This document shows, piece after piece, positions 1 through 11,446 of a stretch of DNA of 64,000 bases. The notes beneath the pieces are model-generated. The model did not search any database. It saw only the letters and a list, made by a program, of their open reading frames with translations, and was not told the origin of the DNA. Each line of letters begins with the position of its first letter. The first letter of the stretch is position 1. Position numbers and translations under genes: made by a program. Source of the stretch: Prostheceraeus crozeri (taxonomy: Eukaryota; Platyhelminthes; Polycladida; Euryleptidae); contig CAJQUW010009052.1 in the NCBI GenBank assembly GCA_907163375.1, positions 1 through 64,000 on the forward strand, given 5' to 3'.

Positions 1-368
1 CAGGTCAATAGCGACCGAACCTTTTTTGAATCAAGTCAAACGGACTTGTAGAAGCAAAGTTGCGAGCCTTTAAAGTTTTGGAGTCTTTTATGGCCTGGAG
101 ACGAAGGCCATCTCCTGGCGAACCTCTAAGTCTGACGGCTTAGCTGATATCAGCAATGAAATTTTCTAAGTCGGTTTCTTACAGAAACTTGGAATTTGGA
201 ATGTCCGAAGCTATCATCGGAGCTCAGAGAGACGACCTACCTCTGACAATCGTTCTCCTCTAAATGAAAAGTCTCCGTCGGTTCTCAGCTTATATAGTGT
301 GTGGCGATCAGCTGATGACGTAATACCCATCATCCAAACACTAAAAATCCCGTCTATCTCCGGTTCTA

Positions 369-1600
369 GTGCTCCGATTGAGCTGGAAATACACCATTTC
401 CATGTAGAATTTGACGCTGAATCCGAATCTGGCCTCCGTTTCCCCATCCGATGCTTCGTTTTGGCTCTACAGTAGGCAGCCATCGCAAAAATTCTAACTC
501 TGTCGTTTTTCCGAAAAATGTTGAACATTTTTCTCGCCGATTGACTTGAAACTCTCCGATTGACTTGAAACTCACCATACAGATAAAAAATTTCACGCTG
601 ATTCCAAATCTGAAATCCGTTTTCCAATCCGATGCTTCGTTTTGAAGCTAGAGCCCAAAACGTCCCAAATTCTAACTCTGTCGTTTTTCGCCAATGTCCC
701 AAAATCTTAAATGGCGTCTCACATCTAAACGAAGACAGATAGGAACAAGCCGATTCTTTCACTGAATTTGTCTCACTCTTAGCTTTCAAACGAGCTATCG
801 CACGACAAAATCCGTCCACTGGAAGCCAAAATCGAAGCAAGCTGTCCAGAGGGGGGGGGGAGGTCAGTGAAAATTTTTTCTCTCCGATTTCGCTGGAAAC
901 ATCCTTCCTAACCCAAAATTTCACGTAGATTCCGAATCTGGCCTCCGTTTTCTCATCCGATGCTTCGTTTGGGCCTACACACCAAAACGTCCCAAATTCT
1001 AACTCTGTCGTTTTTTCGAAAAATGTTGAAAATTTTTTCTCTCCGATTGACTTGAAACTCACCATACAGATAAAGAATTTCACGCTGATTCCAAATCTGA
1101 AATCCGTTTTCCAATCCGATGCTTCGTTTTGAAGCTACAGCCCAAAACGTCCCAAATTCTAACTCTGTCGTTTTTCACCAATGTCCCAAAATCTTAAATG
1201 GCGTCTCACATCTAAACGAAGACAGATAGGAACAAGCCGATTCTTTCACTGAATTTGTCTCACTCTTAGCTTTCAAACGAGCTATCGCACGACAAAATCC
1301 GTCCACTGGAAGCCAAAATCGAAGCAAGCTGTCCAGAGGGGGGGGGCGTCAGCGAAAAATTTTTTCTCTCCGATTGCTTTCAAATTCACCATACAGATGC
1401 AGAATTTCACGCTGAATCCGAATCTGGCCTCCGTTTTCTCATCCGAGGCTTCGTTTGGGCCTACACACCAAAACGTCCCACATTTTTAACTCTGCCAAAA
1501 TTTTGAAGAAACAGTTTTTCTCGCCGATTGAGCTGGAAATCACATCACAGATGCAGAATTTGACGCTGAATCCGAATCTGGCCACCGTTTCACCATCCAA
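369..1600. repeat. 487-bp higher-order tandem repeat built from ~165-bp monomers
   Basis: Diverged monomers of roughly 165 bases begin near 369, 556, 880, 1043, 1370 and 1517. They share the words CCGATGCTTCGTTT, AAAACGTCCCA and TCTAACTCTGTCG. Two monomers plus a spacer ending in TCCAGAGGGGG form a 487-base unit: matching positions 562 and 1049, and 781 and 1268, are both 487 apart. The second unit is nearly identical to the first; a third is partial. A 289-codon minus-strand frame runs across the array (214-1083), but because 487 is not a multiple of three the same DNA is read in different frames in each copy, so I do not call it a gene. Confidence 0.9.
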
Positions 1601-1695
1601 GACAATCTAGGCGGTCGCCCATGTCAACCTAGACGGTCGCCCACGTCAACCTAGACGGTCGCCCACGTCAACCTAGACGGTCGCCCAAGTCCACC
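1601..1695. repeat. 22-bp tandem repeat, about four copies
   Basis: The unit CCTAGACGGTCGCCCACGTC plus AA repeats about four times with small changes, and a decayed copy (CACCAGGCGGTCGGACC) follows. It directly abuts the 487-bp array. Confidence 0.9.
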
Positions 1696-1699
1696 AGGC

Positions 1700-2683
1700 G
1701 GTCGGACCAACTCACTCGAGTCTCACACTCTGTCGTTGCAGAGGGGGGGGGGGGAGTCAGCGAACATGTTGTGAACCAACCTGGCCGGCACACCACGACA
1801 GACTCTGTCGTTCCAGAGGGGGGGGGAGGGGGGGCGCGCTGTGTTTATTCTGGACCTTTTGTTACTACTACTGTAATTGATTTCTGCCATTATCCTTGAC
1901 ACTTAATTCATCAAAGGAATCTTTCTTTGTACATAAATTAGTAGTTTCAATCTTTCGGCATCTAAACATCGAAGCCGGTAGGTTGGGTTTCTGAGTGTTG
2001 AGGAATTTTAAGTTGGAGAATGTTTTTTGTGATTCGCTAGAATTTAGGAGGATATGTATTAAAACCCATACGAGTTACTATTATCCTCGCTCTTTCCAAA
2101 TAATGCATGTATTTTGAGTAGCGGAGAAATTTTCAAGATATGGATAATTAATTCATTCTTGATTACATTTTTTGATAATTTTTTTCTATATGTAATACTG
2201 TCTTCTCTTTGCATATTATGTCAGTGATGCAATTTGTTGTTATTTTTTTGCTTTTACATTGTGGCCAAAGAAGTGCAATCAAATTAGAAAAGACGACATA
2301 CGCTTGTAGATGCTCTCTTGGATTTTTTTGTTATTCCAATTTTTGTAAATATAGATACGTTGTGAATTACTCTACTGTTGATATCAGCCTTTTGATCATG
2401 TACACTGGGATGGGATTGTGTACTACCTTTGATGTACACAATACGCAGGTACTAATCTTAATGATATGAAATTCAGTACAGAGGTTAAGTGAAAAAGCTT
2501 TTCCGTCGCTGTAGCATTTATTCTTTAGTCAATGAGTCGATCGATGTCTATATTTTAAGCTCCAGGTACCAAATACCAGAGATGAACTGCATTGCGCGCC
2601 TAGGATGTATTTTCACATGTCAAAATTGAATTTTGGTATGTGACAAAATGTGACAATTTGTCATTTCCGAAATGTGACAAAAT
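1700..2683. other. G-tracts, then AT-rich DNA without a supported gene
   Basis: Long G-runs occur near 1741-1754 and 1817-1834, each after the word CTCTGTCGTT(G/C)CAGAG that also ends the array spacers (851-860 and 1338-1346), so the repeat family extends to about 1850. From 1850 to 2640 the DNA is AT-rich and unremarkable. At 2636-2690 the word ATGTGACAAAATGTGACA recurs just ahead of the hAT frame. Confidence 0.5.
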
Positions 2684-3436
2684 GTGACACAAGCCCTGAA
2701 GTTGCGGACCATCCCTGGAAGCTTTTTCGGTGAATTGGTTAAGGCATTCGTTCATGATCTGCCATTTACTCGACGCCTGATCCGAGCTGTTCAATTCATT
2801 GACCCTTCTAGAAAGAATGGCCTGAGTGAGGAGGACATCGTATACGCAGCAAAGAAACTTGGCGTCTCCTGTGATTCTGACAGACTTCGGCTCGAATGGA
2901 GGCTCTACTTGTCGGAGCAGACGAAGGAAGAAGTGAACATTCCGGAATTTTTGATCTCATCAAGCCACACAATATTACGTGAAGTTGCACAGCGGGCTTT
3001 GATACTTCCACATGGCAATGCCGATACAGAGAGACTCATGAGTTGGTTGAAGCGCATTGTGACAGAAGACAGGAATCGTCTTCAAGACACATCGTTAAAT
3101 GGACTGATATCAGTGAAGTCTTACTTGATTTCTCGTGGAATCACCAGTGACACTTTTGAGATCTGCCAAGATCTACGTGTGAAGTGCAGAAATGCGAAAG
3201 CGGCATATGAAGCCGATTTACGACAGCGGAAAGAAAATGAGAAGGCAAAGCAAGTGCAGAAAGAGCTGGAAATTTCGCAAGAAAGAGCAAGGAAGGAAGC
3301 CTTGAAACGAAAAGAAGAAGAACAAAAGGCAGCTGAAGAGCTAGCATCAAAGAAAAGGAAACTAGCCGAGGACTACCTTGCAGAAGCTCAGAAGCTCATG
3401 GCTCAAGCATCAGCAATCTCCAAAAAGCCCAAATAG
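2684..3436 (+). pseudogene. hAT-type transposase C-terminal exon or fragment
   Basis: The frame is open for 250 codons to TAG. Its first codon is GTG with an in-frame TGA three codons upstream, and there is no early ATG, so this is a 3' exon or a 5'-truncated copy, not a complete gene. Residues 109-121 read PHGNADTERLMSW, followed by NRLQDTSLNGLISVKSYL. This matches the hAT dimerisation region (typically xPHSNADxERxFS, NRL, ALL), which lies at the C-terminus of hAT transposases and their domesticated relatives. After about residue 165 comes a long Lys/Glu/Arg-rich helix (KENEKAKQVQKELE, RKEALKRKEEEQKAAEE) that should form a coiled coil and is not usual for hAT transposases. I see no terminal inverted repeats. 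The frame is undamaged, so recent activity or host use is possible. Confidence 0.65.
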
Positions 3437-4799
3437 TTCCAGTGTAATGCTGTATCTGAGCAGGAAATATGAGTTGATTTTCGTGATGAGATTATTGCTG
3501 TAGCCTACATGTATGCGTGTAAGCTAATGTACACGTAAATAGGCTAATTTTTTTTAAGTAATCCATCTAATGCAAGCTGAGCTTTATTCATCCAACATTC
3601 ATCAATGCCGACCAATTGTAACGAAAATCAACTCGATATTTCTAGGTAGCCTTGTTTTTGTGTTATTGTTTTCACGTTCTGATGTCAAATTACGAGTATA
3701 TATGGTAGCAAGACAGAAAGTAGGCTACATTTATATTGCATAAGTTTTTGTATGGTTGTTTGTACCAACATGAGACATCCAAAGTGATTTCCAAAGTTAG
3801 CATATAGTTTGTTTTTTGCAATAAGTCTTTGTTTTATTACAGTCAAATGTAACACATGTGTATAGTATGGGTAAGCGGACAAGGTCATTAATACATTGGT
3901 GGCCCATTAGTAACTGCAGTTATATAGGCCTATACCACTTATTATTGGGAAGATAAGTTTGATTTTAAGATTTCTTGCCATCATTACACGTTGCCTAAGG
4001 TCGATCGGTATTGATATCAGAGAGAAATTCTCTCAGAAAGAAAGTCAGATTCAACCCCCAGGATCACAACCATATTCGTTTTTATCAAATGTGCGTGTAG
4101 GGGTTCCTGGTTAACGGTTAAGTGAGCCTGCGCGGATGACATGGCTCTGCGCGGATTGAGGCTCGAGGCTCAGTAGCAACGCTGCAGACGCCTTTTCCTG
4201 TGTGACAGCAGCCTTAGAAAGACACAAGCCTTGCCCAAAATCATGAAGCAGTTAATGATAAACTTGAAATTAATAACAATAATTATGCAAAAATATGCCA
4301 CTCTTCAAGCAATTGTTTTCAAATTTTTGGGCGTCATTTCCTGCAGCCATACTCGCAAAATCCGCTGACAGTGCTTTGGTGTATTAAGAGGAGAGGGCAG
4401 TGCAGAACGGATTTACTTGACCTGCGATTCATCGACTTTGCATGCTTATGGCCTGTGGATAAGCACATGAAATGAGTCTGTTCATGAAATAATGCATGCT
4501 AGCATTTAGTTTCAATGAGGTCGCGGAAAGCACCCAGGTAGTTGATGAAAGATTAATGCCGTAAGGTTGCAATTTTCAGTAGCAATTGGTGCACATGTAA
4601 TTAATTTGTCCTTAACCTCAAGGGGCTAATGAATTTTTTACGAGATGAAATTTCTGCGCAGATGACATCGGTTTTGAAAACAACACTTATCCCTCCAATC
4701 CTGAACTTGTCCATTCAGTTTAGATACATCGTATTATATAGTTCATACATCTTCTTCTTCTCTGAGATCTTGTTATGAGTTCAAAATACTTCAAAAGGC
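3437..4799. other. No supported gene
   Basis: AT-rich DNA. A GC-richer patch near 4110-4200 repeats GCCTGCGCGGAT and CTCTGCGCGGATT. I recognise no coding text. Confidence 0.4.
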
Positions 4800-5275
4800 T
4801 TCTATCTCATACGTTGTTTTTATTGTGAGCTTTCTGGTGACTTTCACCCGTCGTCAGACACGCGCGAGCAGAGAATGACATAAAAGATGGACAGAACATG
4901 TGATCACAATGATTACATTTCACACTGACTCCATTCGACGACACATCGATTAACTTCTGATTGAAATAACATAGCTTAATACTACTGAATACAAGAATAA
5001 AAGTAACAGTAAGAAAATATAAAAGTAAACGTAAAGAAGTAAACAGATCACTTTAACAGGGAATTCCAGCATCGATCTAACGACCAGCCACAGTCCCGAT
5101 TGAAGGTGTTGTTTTGCATAATGAAGATACCTTCTTTTATCCGCCTTCTTTTCCAATTGCTCTCCATTGCCACAACTTCAAAACTATCGAGGTCCGGACG
5201 ATGGCTAAGCTGATGGCAGTGCTCACTTATTGCTGACCTAACATTCATACTGCGTATGTCCTTCTCGTGCTCCTT
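4800..5275 (-). mobile_element. Penelope-like element, 3' fragment (GIY-YIG C-terminus and tail)
   Basis: On the minus strand, from about 5270 to 5045, an open frame reads HEKDIRSMNVRSAISEHCHQ, then SHRPDLDSFEVVAMESNWKR, RRIKEGI and NRDCGWSLDRCWNSLL. This pattern (SAIxEHxxxxxH, then a glutamate, RRxKEAI, NRD and WxxLL) is the familiar C-terminal end of GIY-YIG-containing Penelope-like proteins. The non-coding tail that follows contains CTGACGA, a GGGTG-CACC stem and GAAAG (4828-4860), which resembles part of a hammerhead ribozyme core. The upstream reverse transcriptase is absent: the match stops at an AT-rich block at 5284-5370. This is a truncated, inactive copy. Confidence 0.7.
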
Positions 5276-5283
5276 CTTCCTTT

Positions 5284-5370
5284 CTTATATAGTATTCCGT
5301 ATAATATATATATAGTATTATATAGTATATATAATATAACTCTTCCGTATTATATAGTATTTGATATTCA
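5284..5370. repeat. AT-rich low-complexity block
   Basis: Repeated TATATAGTATT words separate the Penelope-like fragment from a LINE fragment in the opposite orientation. Confidence 0.7.
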
Positions 5371-5371
5371 G

Positions 5372-5725
5372 CGTATAAGATCGTTCCTCATGGCGCGGAA
5401 GCTTGGTCACTCAGTCTGAATCTGATCGAGATTCTGAGGGATGCTGACAGAAAAATGAGGTACATCGCAAACGTCAGGTTGAAAGACAAGGCTTCAAGCA
5501 AGGAAGCAGCCAGACCTTGTGGCTTCCCCGAACTTCCGGTTCTAGCGCTAGCGGTTGACGCTTGTCGGTTGATGGTCACCAGCCACTATTAAGACATAAA
5601 AGACTTGGCAACCATTTCTCCAAGATCACCTCGAGACGTTAGAGATGTCGGAATACATTGCTCTCAACCGACTGAAATGGAAACGGGTCATCGCAACTTC
5701 GTCCAGCCCCGTAGACCGAGAAGGA
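5372..5725 (+). mobile_element. LINE (non-LTR retrotransposon) reverse transcriptase tail, decayed
   Basis: Plus-strand text from 5376 reads GAEAWSLSLNLIEILRDADR, then KMRYIANVRLKDKASSKE. This matches the region after the RT domain of RTE- or jockey-like LINEs (GxExWxLTxxLxxxLxxAQRxMxRxMLGVRLxDKxxxxE). After an interruption and a gap, MSEYIALNRLKWKRVIA at 5645-5695 matches the terminal ALDRxxWRxxV segment of the same proteins. The piece between them, usually about 60 residues, is missing or unreadable, and the upstream RT is gone. It is a small dead 3' fragment. Confidence 0.6.
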
Positions 5726-5893
5726 GAAGGCGTAAAACGAGGAAGCAGAAGACTTGACCCTCGCCCTACTGGAGGGGGCAAAATTCGTCCCCCTGCTGAT
5801 GTCCCAAACTATTGCACCAAGTTTGCCAAACCACGCATCAATCGAATGGCATTGAAAGGGGATTCAGTAAAACAGCATCATTTCCATCTCTAA

Positions 5894-8800
5894 GGTCAAT
5901 CCTAGGATGAGATAAAGGTCAAAGGTCAAAATCCGTCAATTTTTGACAAATTTCTATTAGATCACTATTTGAGATGGAAAATGACAACAAAAACTAATAA
6001 ACCATACACTAATCGAATGGTCTGTTCAAGGTGGTTAATAAAACGATGATTATTAATCGCTCTGAGATTGCATCATTGTTTTAGATTAGGACAAAGGTCA
6101 AATAATTCAAACTTTTAGTTCAGCTCAAGTATCACAAAATCGCACATTTTAGCATTTAGTTTCTGCAGGTGAAGAAACAGGCCAATTCGTTGACTTTTAT
6201 CGAGAGACTGAGGCTAAAAGCAAAATGATTCTGAAAAATTTCAGTAATTACTGATCAGATGCAGAACTAAAAAGTACAAAAATAAAAAAATTATATTTGA
6301 AATTTGAATTTCAGACATGCATATATAATAAGCAGATAATTTTAAATTCAATGATATTGCAATTGTGAATATCTCTGTTTTAATACGAAGAATCCTTTAT
6401 GTCATCTCAACTTATTTCATCAAGAATTGATGCCGCAACATACATTAGGAGTGAATATATACGGATATATATAGTTCTTGCAAGGAATGCATAACTAGGA
6501 ATCTGTGCTAGTCGCACCTGTTCGCACTGGTGCTCCGGGTATGACAACCGATGCACCGACAATTTTAAAAAGTTACCTTCAAGCATTTTAAGTATAGGCA
6601 AAATGTAGTTTGTTTTACGCTCTAGATCGTTGTGAGATAATCACTTAAAACTTCAAAATCTTGTAGGTAGGGTTGCTATCTTTCATACTTAACATTCACA
6701 TTTTCAATGATTCAGCATTTATATATTCATAAATTTTATAAAGAACCCGGAAAATTCTAGTGCTAAAGAATTTGAAGCGGATTTGCAAAGGCCTATAATT
6801 CTATTTTGCCAACACTTGCAAATGACTGTGAAACAGACATGGAAACATACACGTATATTATGTGGTTATGCACCAAAAATAGTGAAAAATTGCAATGGCT
6901 AAATTGCTTAAAGCGAAACGTTTGGCTTTTAGTTGAATAGCTGAATGCATCAGGAAATGTGGAAGAGTCGAAACAATGTCACGTTACCTGCAAATTTCCA
7001 TGCAGGAAGGTCGACATTTAGATATGACTCTGCTGGTGACACCGGATGACAAAGAAAATCTTTCGGACGGATCGCTGGCTGCTAGAGAATATAGCCTATA
7101 TTTTAGCAAGAGGAGCAGTAGGAGAGTACACAACATTCACTGTGATATTTCAAAATTCTGAGGTCCAGGGAATTGGGATTTCGTGACCAAAAGTGATTTG
7201 TGATGAAGTTGAATTATCTGATTTCTGTCAGATTTTCACGTTTTCTCTCAACATCAGGAATTGCATCGGCTATTTTGAGATAAAAGAATATCAAAGAAAA
7301 AAAGGCCTACAAAAATGCCTACATGTAGGCATCTTTGAATTAAATCTTTTCCGGAATTCTACAAAGATCCAAATTCTTTTCTGGAGCAGACTAATGATTC
7401 CTACAGATTGTCCATTCCCTTTATTGCGGTCTGACATACATGGAACCATAGGCTATATCTTTCTATATGAGGTATAAATTTGTCACAAATTTTCAAATAT
7501 TTTCTTTAAAATTTATCTGGAACGATTCCAACATAACTTTCTTATTTAGATGATGGCATTATGTACATGATGTGTTAATCATCTTTCTCAGGCTGTGATA
7601 TCTTCCACTTTGTTGTTAATGATATCTTTTTAATTTAGATACTAAATGACTGTGAAAACATGATTGATGCTGATCACCAGAAAAATGAATTACAGACTTC
7701 CGGATAGTGGTTTTGCGCGAATCAATTTTATGAATCAAAAGTGGAATGATTCCAACACATCTTTCAGGCCTATTCACTATCTTTCTTGAATGTGGAGAAC
7801 ACAAGGGCCGAAGCATTTATTTTAGTAGACAGATGGTTCCTCTTGATGACTATGCACGATGCTTTAGTTTTCTGACATCTTTGTTGTGTGTTGATAAATA
7901 ATTGCGTCACCTCCTTCGCTGCACTTATTTCCCTAAACATTATTGTAGGCTTACTTAAACATTCGTATTATTGTAATATTACATTTTCCTCCAACACTTT
8001 CCATTCAGGTTGTTTATATAGTTCGACTATATTCAGTGCGCTCCTCGTAATTTTTGAACCCTGTCTAATCCTGAATAAAACCCTGAATTTTTTGCACCCG
8101 AAGACGCAATATAAGAAAGAAATTGCAGATCCATTTGACAGTCATATTTCATTCAGACGTGGGAATCAGTGATACGAAAAGCGTGGTGAGAAAATCGAAT
8201 TGAATCGCAATTTTAATGAAAACACTGTGATAAGAAAATCGAACTATCCCCACTTCCAGTGGTTCATGTCTCAACTAAATTATTGGAGCCGGAAAGTCGA
8301 ACATTAGCTGAACTTGACTTTTGACTTATTACCGCTGAATATTGGGAGTGATAGTAAACTTGATTTTCTTCTCTACATGCAAAATGCATGCAATCTCTGC
8401 TAATTGTTCAACTAAATTGGTCAAACTTTCTGACGTCCTGCTCATTTTAACGTGCTCTGCATTATGTTTCAGATAAGACGCATGGAAGAACTCAAAATGC
8501 CCTCATCAGTTTCATCACACCTTATTGTGATAACTTGTATGAATCCAACGATTGATCAACAATGACAATTCAATATTCTTATTTTTTTAATCATGTGTAA
8601 ATTCTTGATTTCAAGCTTTAACTGTGATAAAGTTTCTATTTTCTACTCTCACATCGGTGTAGTATTTCCCATAGAACAATATAGTTCGCGTGATTCAGAA
8701 AAATTGACGTTCTTATTCTCTGTTTTGCAAATGAATGATAATTCTGGTTGTGTTCATGAACCAGCAACATTATTGGTTATTCGACGAAATGTGAGCTCCT

Positions 8801-11277
8801 CACCTCTGTTCGTTTGCTCTTTTGTCTGTGCCAGGCTCAGTTCAAACGAAAACAGCCATGTCAGAAATCCTTCACATTACTGACCAGTTGCAAGGGTGTC
8901 TCCCCCACTCATAAGTCAGCACTACATCAGGCCCAGGAATCCTGCAACAGTGCTGGTGCCAACCGTGACGCCAGTTATATCTATTAATCAAGCACCCACT
9001 CTCGAAGTGCTGTGGGGGAATTAATTCCGCTTATTGTGTAGGAAGCAGTCAATGGACCGGTTCTCCACCGTCACTTGATAATATTCCCTAAAGTCACCTT
9101 CCGTAGTTTTTCAGTTATCGGGCATTTATAGTACACTCGAAGGGTATGGATGATAGTACGCAAGGGGATGGATGAGATAATATAAATGCGTGCTCACTTT
9201 TTTCATCTGCACTTAACTGAAAGAAAATAACTAGGTCTACGCCTATAGGCCTACTTGATCCTGACTGACAGCCTGTCTTCGCTCCGTGCCAGGTGCACCA
9301 AGAAATTCAAGATGATAAATTATTCCAAGATGAAAATTAACAACTCTGTTTTTGAATGATGCCGGAGAATTTGCTCTCAAATCAATCTACTTATATCCCG
9401 AGGCAGGAGTATCATAGCCTTAATTTTAGTCAAGACAGAATAAAACCTTGCAATGGAAACCTGTGTATTAAATTCAAATATACGATGTCAATTCAACAAC
9501 TCTGATAATCTTGATATGCCTCGTTGCTGACTGTTTATGCTTTGTTCAGCAATGAAGTAAAACAGACTTGAGTTTGCTACTATGGCTATGCAAATTTTAC
9601 AGGTTCTAGTTCGATGAAAAATCATCAGCTGAGTATGTTAGGGCCATTTGCTATTCTGCTTTAATTATATTTCGGACCATCTGATTGCGTATGGTGCCAG
9701 TTATCTTAAAGGTGCATTTTGTATCCGACGTTCACAGAACCGACTCTGATGAAAGGAAAATGCTCTTTTTCTAAATCGCTTTAATGTACGCAATCCCTGC
9801 AGGTGTATGTTCTTTGTCTCAATCACCGAGTATTGTGACGAACAGTAAAGGAGTTGGCTGAACCATTCATTTTGTTGTCACACGAATGTTTCTTACTTAT
9901 CATTTGAATTGTACCAGCAACGTAGTTTCGCAAGATTGTAAATTTAAGGCTCACAATGCTATTTCAACACCTAAGATAGCAGGGTATGCCTGGGTACGTT
10001 TCGTCAATGGGCCTACTCGATTCTGCATTGCCAGAGCCGCAAAATAGAAGCACCCGACTAGGCATGCGATTTACGAATAAGTTCCGCACCGGGGTGATTA
10101 TAATTACCATAAATATAGATAGATTAGAATCACATACAACTACAGCCCAAACTAATTGACTGGACCAGTTTCTCCCAAAATTTCTTATGTGATCTTGCAC
10201 ACTGCTTAAAATCGGGCTGCATAAAGATTGACCGAACAAAATTAATGCCGCTAAGCAAACTTAACGCTCAGAGCTGCGTTGTGATATTTCCCAATTTATA
10301 GTAAAATAAAAGTCTAAGTAAACTCGGTAGAAAATTTATTGCACGAAACATTCCCATTATTAACTTAGTATGAAAAATTCATCTTGTGTAGTAGGAATCT
10401 ATCGGGTAAGGAAGGGTGGGTTATTTGCATGCATTGTAAAAACAAAGTAAGAGACAGGGCAGTAAATATGTAAACTGAGTTGATACCTCAACTCACTCTT
10501 GCTGTAATACTGATTACAGATGGATGGTTAAGTCTTTCACGAAGCTATACAGGGTGAAATAGCAGATAAGACGGGGAGAAATACAAAAATTAACTTGAGT
10601 TTCAATAGAGTATTCGCTCAAGGAGCAGTATTGGCATATGGACAAGTTGTAAATTCTTTTTATCTTCATAATTAAGTTAACCTTAAAATTGACCTCTCAA
10701 AAATCAGATTCATTTATTGCAATTATTACAGATTTTACAACTTATCCACACTGTGCCGATGATCAATTCCCTTCTTCAGCCTTCAACGTCACTATACGAG
10801 CTGTATTGTGATTTGTTATACTCTCGAATATATTGTAGAAAAGTTAGATCTATATTCATCTGTTTTACAATTCATGTCGTGTTTCATCGTTCCTTGCTGT
10901 TGTATTGAATGTAGTCGTGTCCTAATGTGACGTGTTGCGTCGTCTGATGTATTGTCGTGTCGTTTACTGTTATGCTGTGCGGTCTGGCGCAGTGACTTGA
11001 TAATTGTGTGTGTAACATGCGAAGTCATGTTGCGTTATTCCATACTTTAGTGTTTCTCATGATGGCTAGCTCACGTGGTATTACATTGCTTTATGTTCAG
11101 TAATGTCGCTTTGCATTGAGTTGTGTTGCACCATGCTGTGTTGGTTTGTGTTGCTGTGACAAACATGTTGCATTGACTGTTGTGTATTGATCGCATGGTT
11201 TTAATCGCGTCGTGTGTCGAGGCGTCAACTGTCGGGCGCTAAGTCACTGAGTACACGGAAAGTTGGAGGGCAGGAAG
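5894..11277. other. Intergenic or 3' flanking DNA, no supported gene
   Basis: About 5.4 kb of AT-rich sequence with only chance frames (none above 96 codons, none recognised). Short words of TAGGCCTA type recur (for example near 7305-7330 and 9240-9255). A TG-rich stretch with repeated GTGTTG/GTCGTG words runs from 10890 to 11230, just beyond the candidate last Cav1 exon. If that exon is real, the 3' UTR would occupy part of 10.3-11.3 kb. Confidence 0.4.
10713..10718 (-). promoter_or_regulatory. Candidate polyadenylation signal AATAAA
   Basis: AATAAA on the minus strand, about 560 bases past the candidate Cav1 stop at 11278. A second AATAAA lies at 10335-10340. Both are common words in AT-rich DNA and are offered only as candidate ends of a 3' UTR. 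Confidence 0.2.
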
Positions 11278-11446
11278 TCACGGAGGCTGGATAGCATCGT
11301 CGAGGAAGGAAGGGCGCCCCTCCAACTGCACGCTATGGCTGCGCGGACGAAGGGAAGGAGAAGAGAACAATGACGGAACAACGTCCGAGCTTCGACGAGA
11401 CCGAGCAGTTGGCAGCAGCAGGCAGGAGTCCGGAATGGATCGTCTA
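11278..11446 (-). CDS. Cav1: Cav1 candidate terminal exon with stop codon
   Basis: This exon is inferred. A GC-rich block follows a good acceptor (TCTCTCGTTTCAG). Entered in phase 2, as required by the donor at the end of the exon at 17503-17774, it stays open for 55 codons to TGA at 11278-11280. The peptide starts SRRSIPDSCLLLPTARSRRS and ends LEGRPSFLDDAIQPP; it is Ser/Arg/Pro-rich like the rest of the tail. A longer frame over the same block (81 codons) is out of phase with the gene. No homology is recognised, so the call rests on splice site, phase, composition and position. The alternative is that the gene ends at the TGA at 17499. Confidence 0.45.

Noticed and set aside
214-1083. 289-codon minus-strand frame at the left end
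   Set aside because: It lies wholly in the 487-bp tandem array, is read in different frames in successive copies, and has no recognisable domain.
2209-2469. 86-codon plus frame with a hydrophobic start and several cysteines, like a small secreted protein
   Set aside because: The start codon is TTG, the composition is that of AT-rich intergenic DNA, and no homology or splice context is visible.
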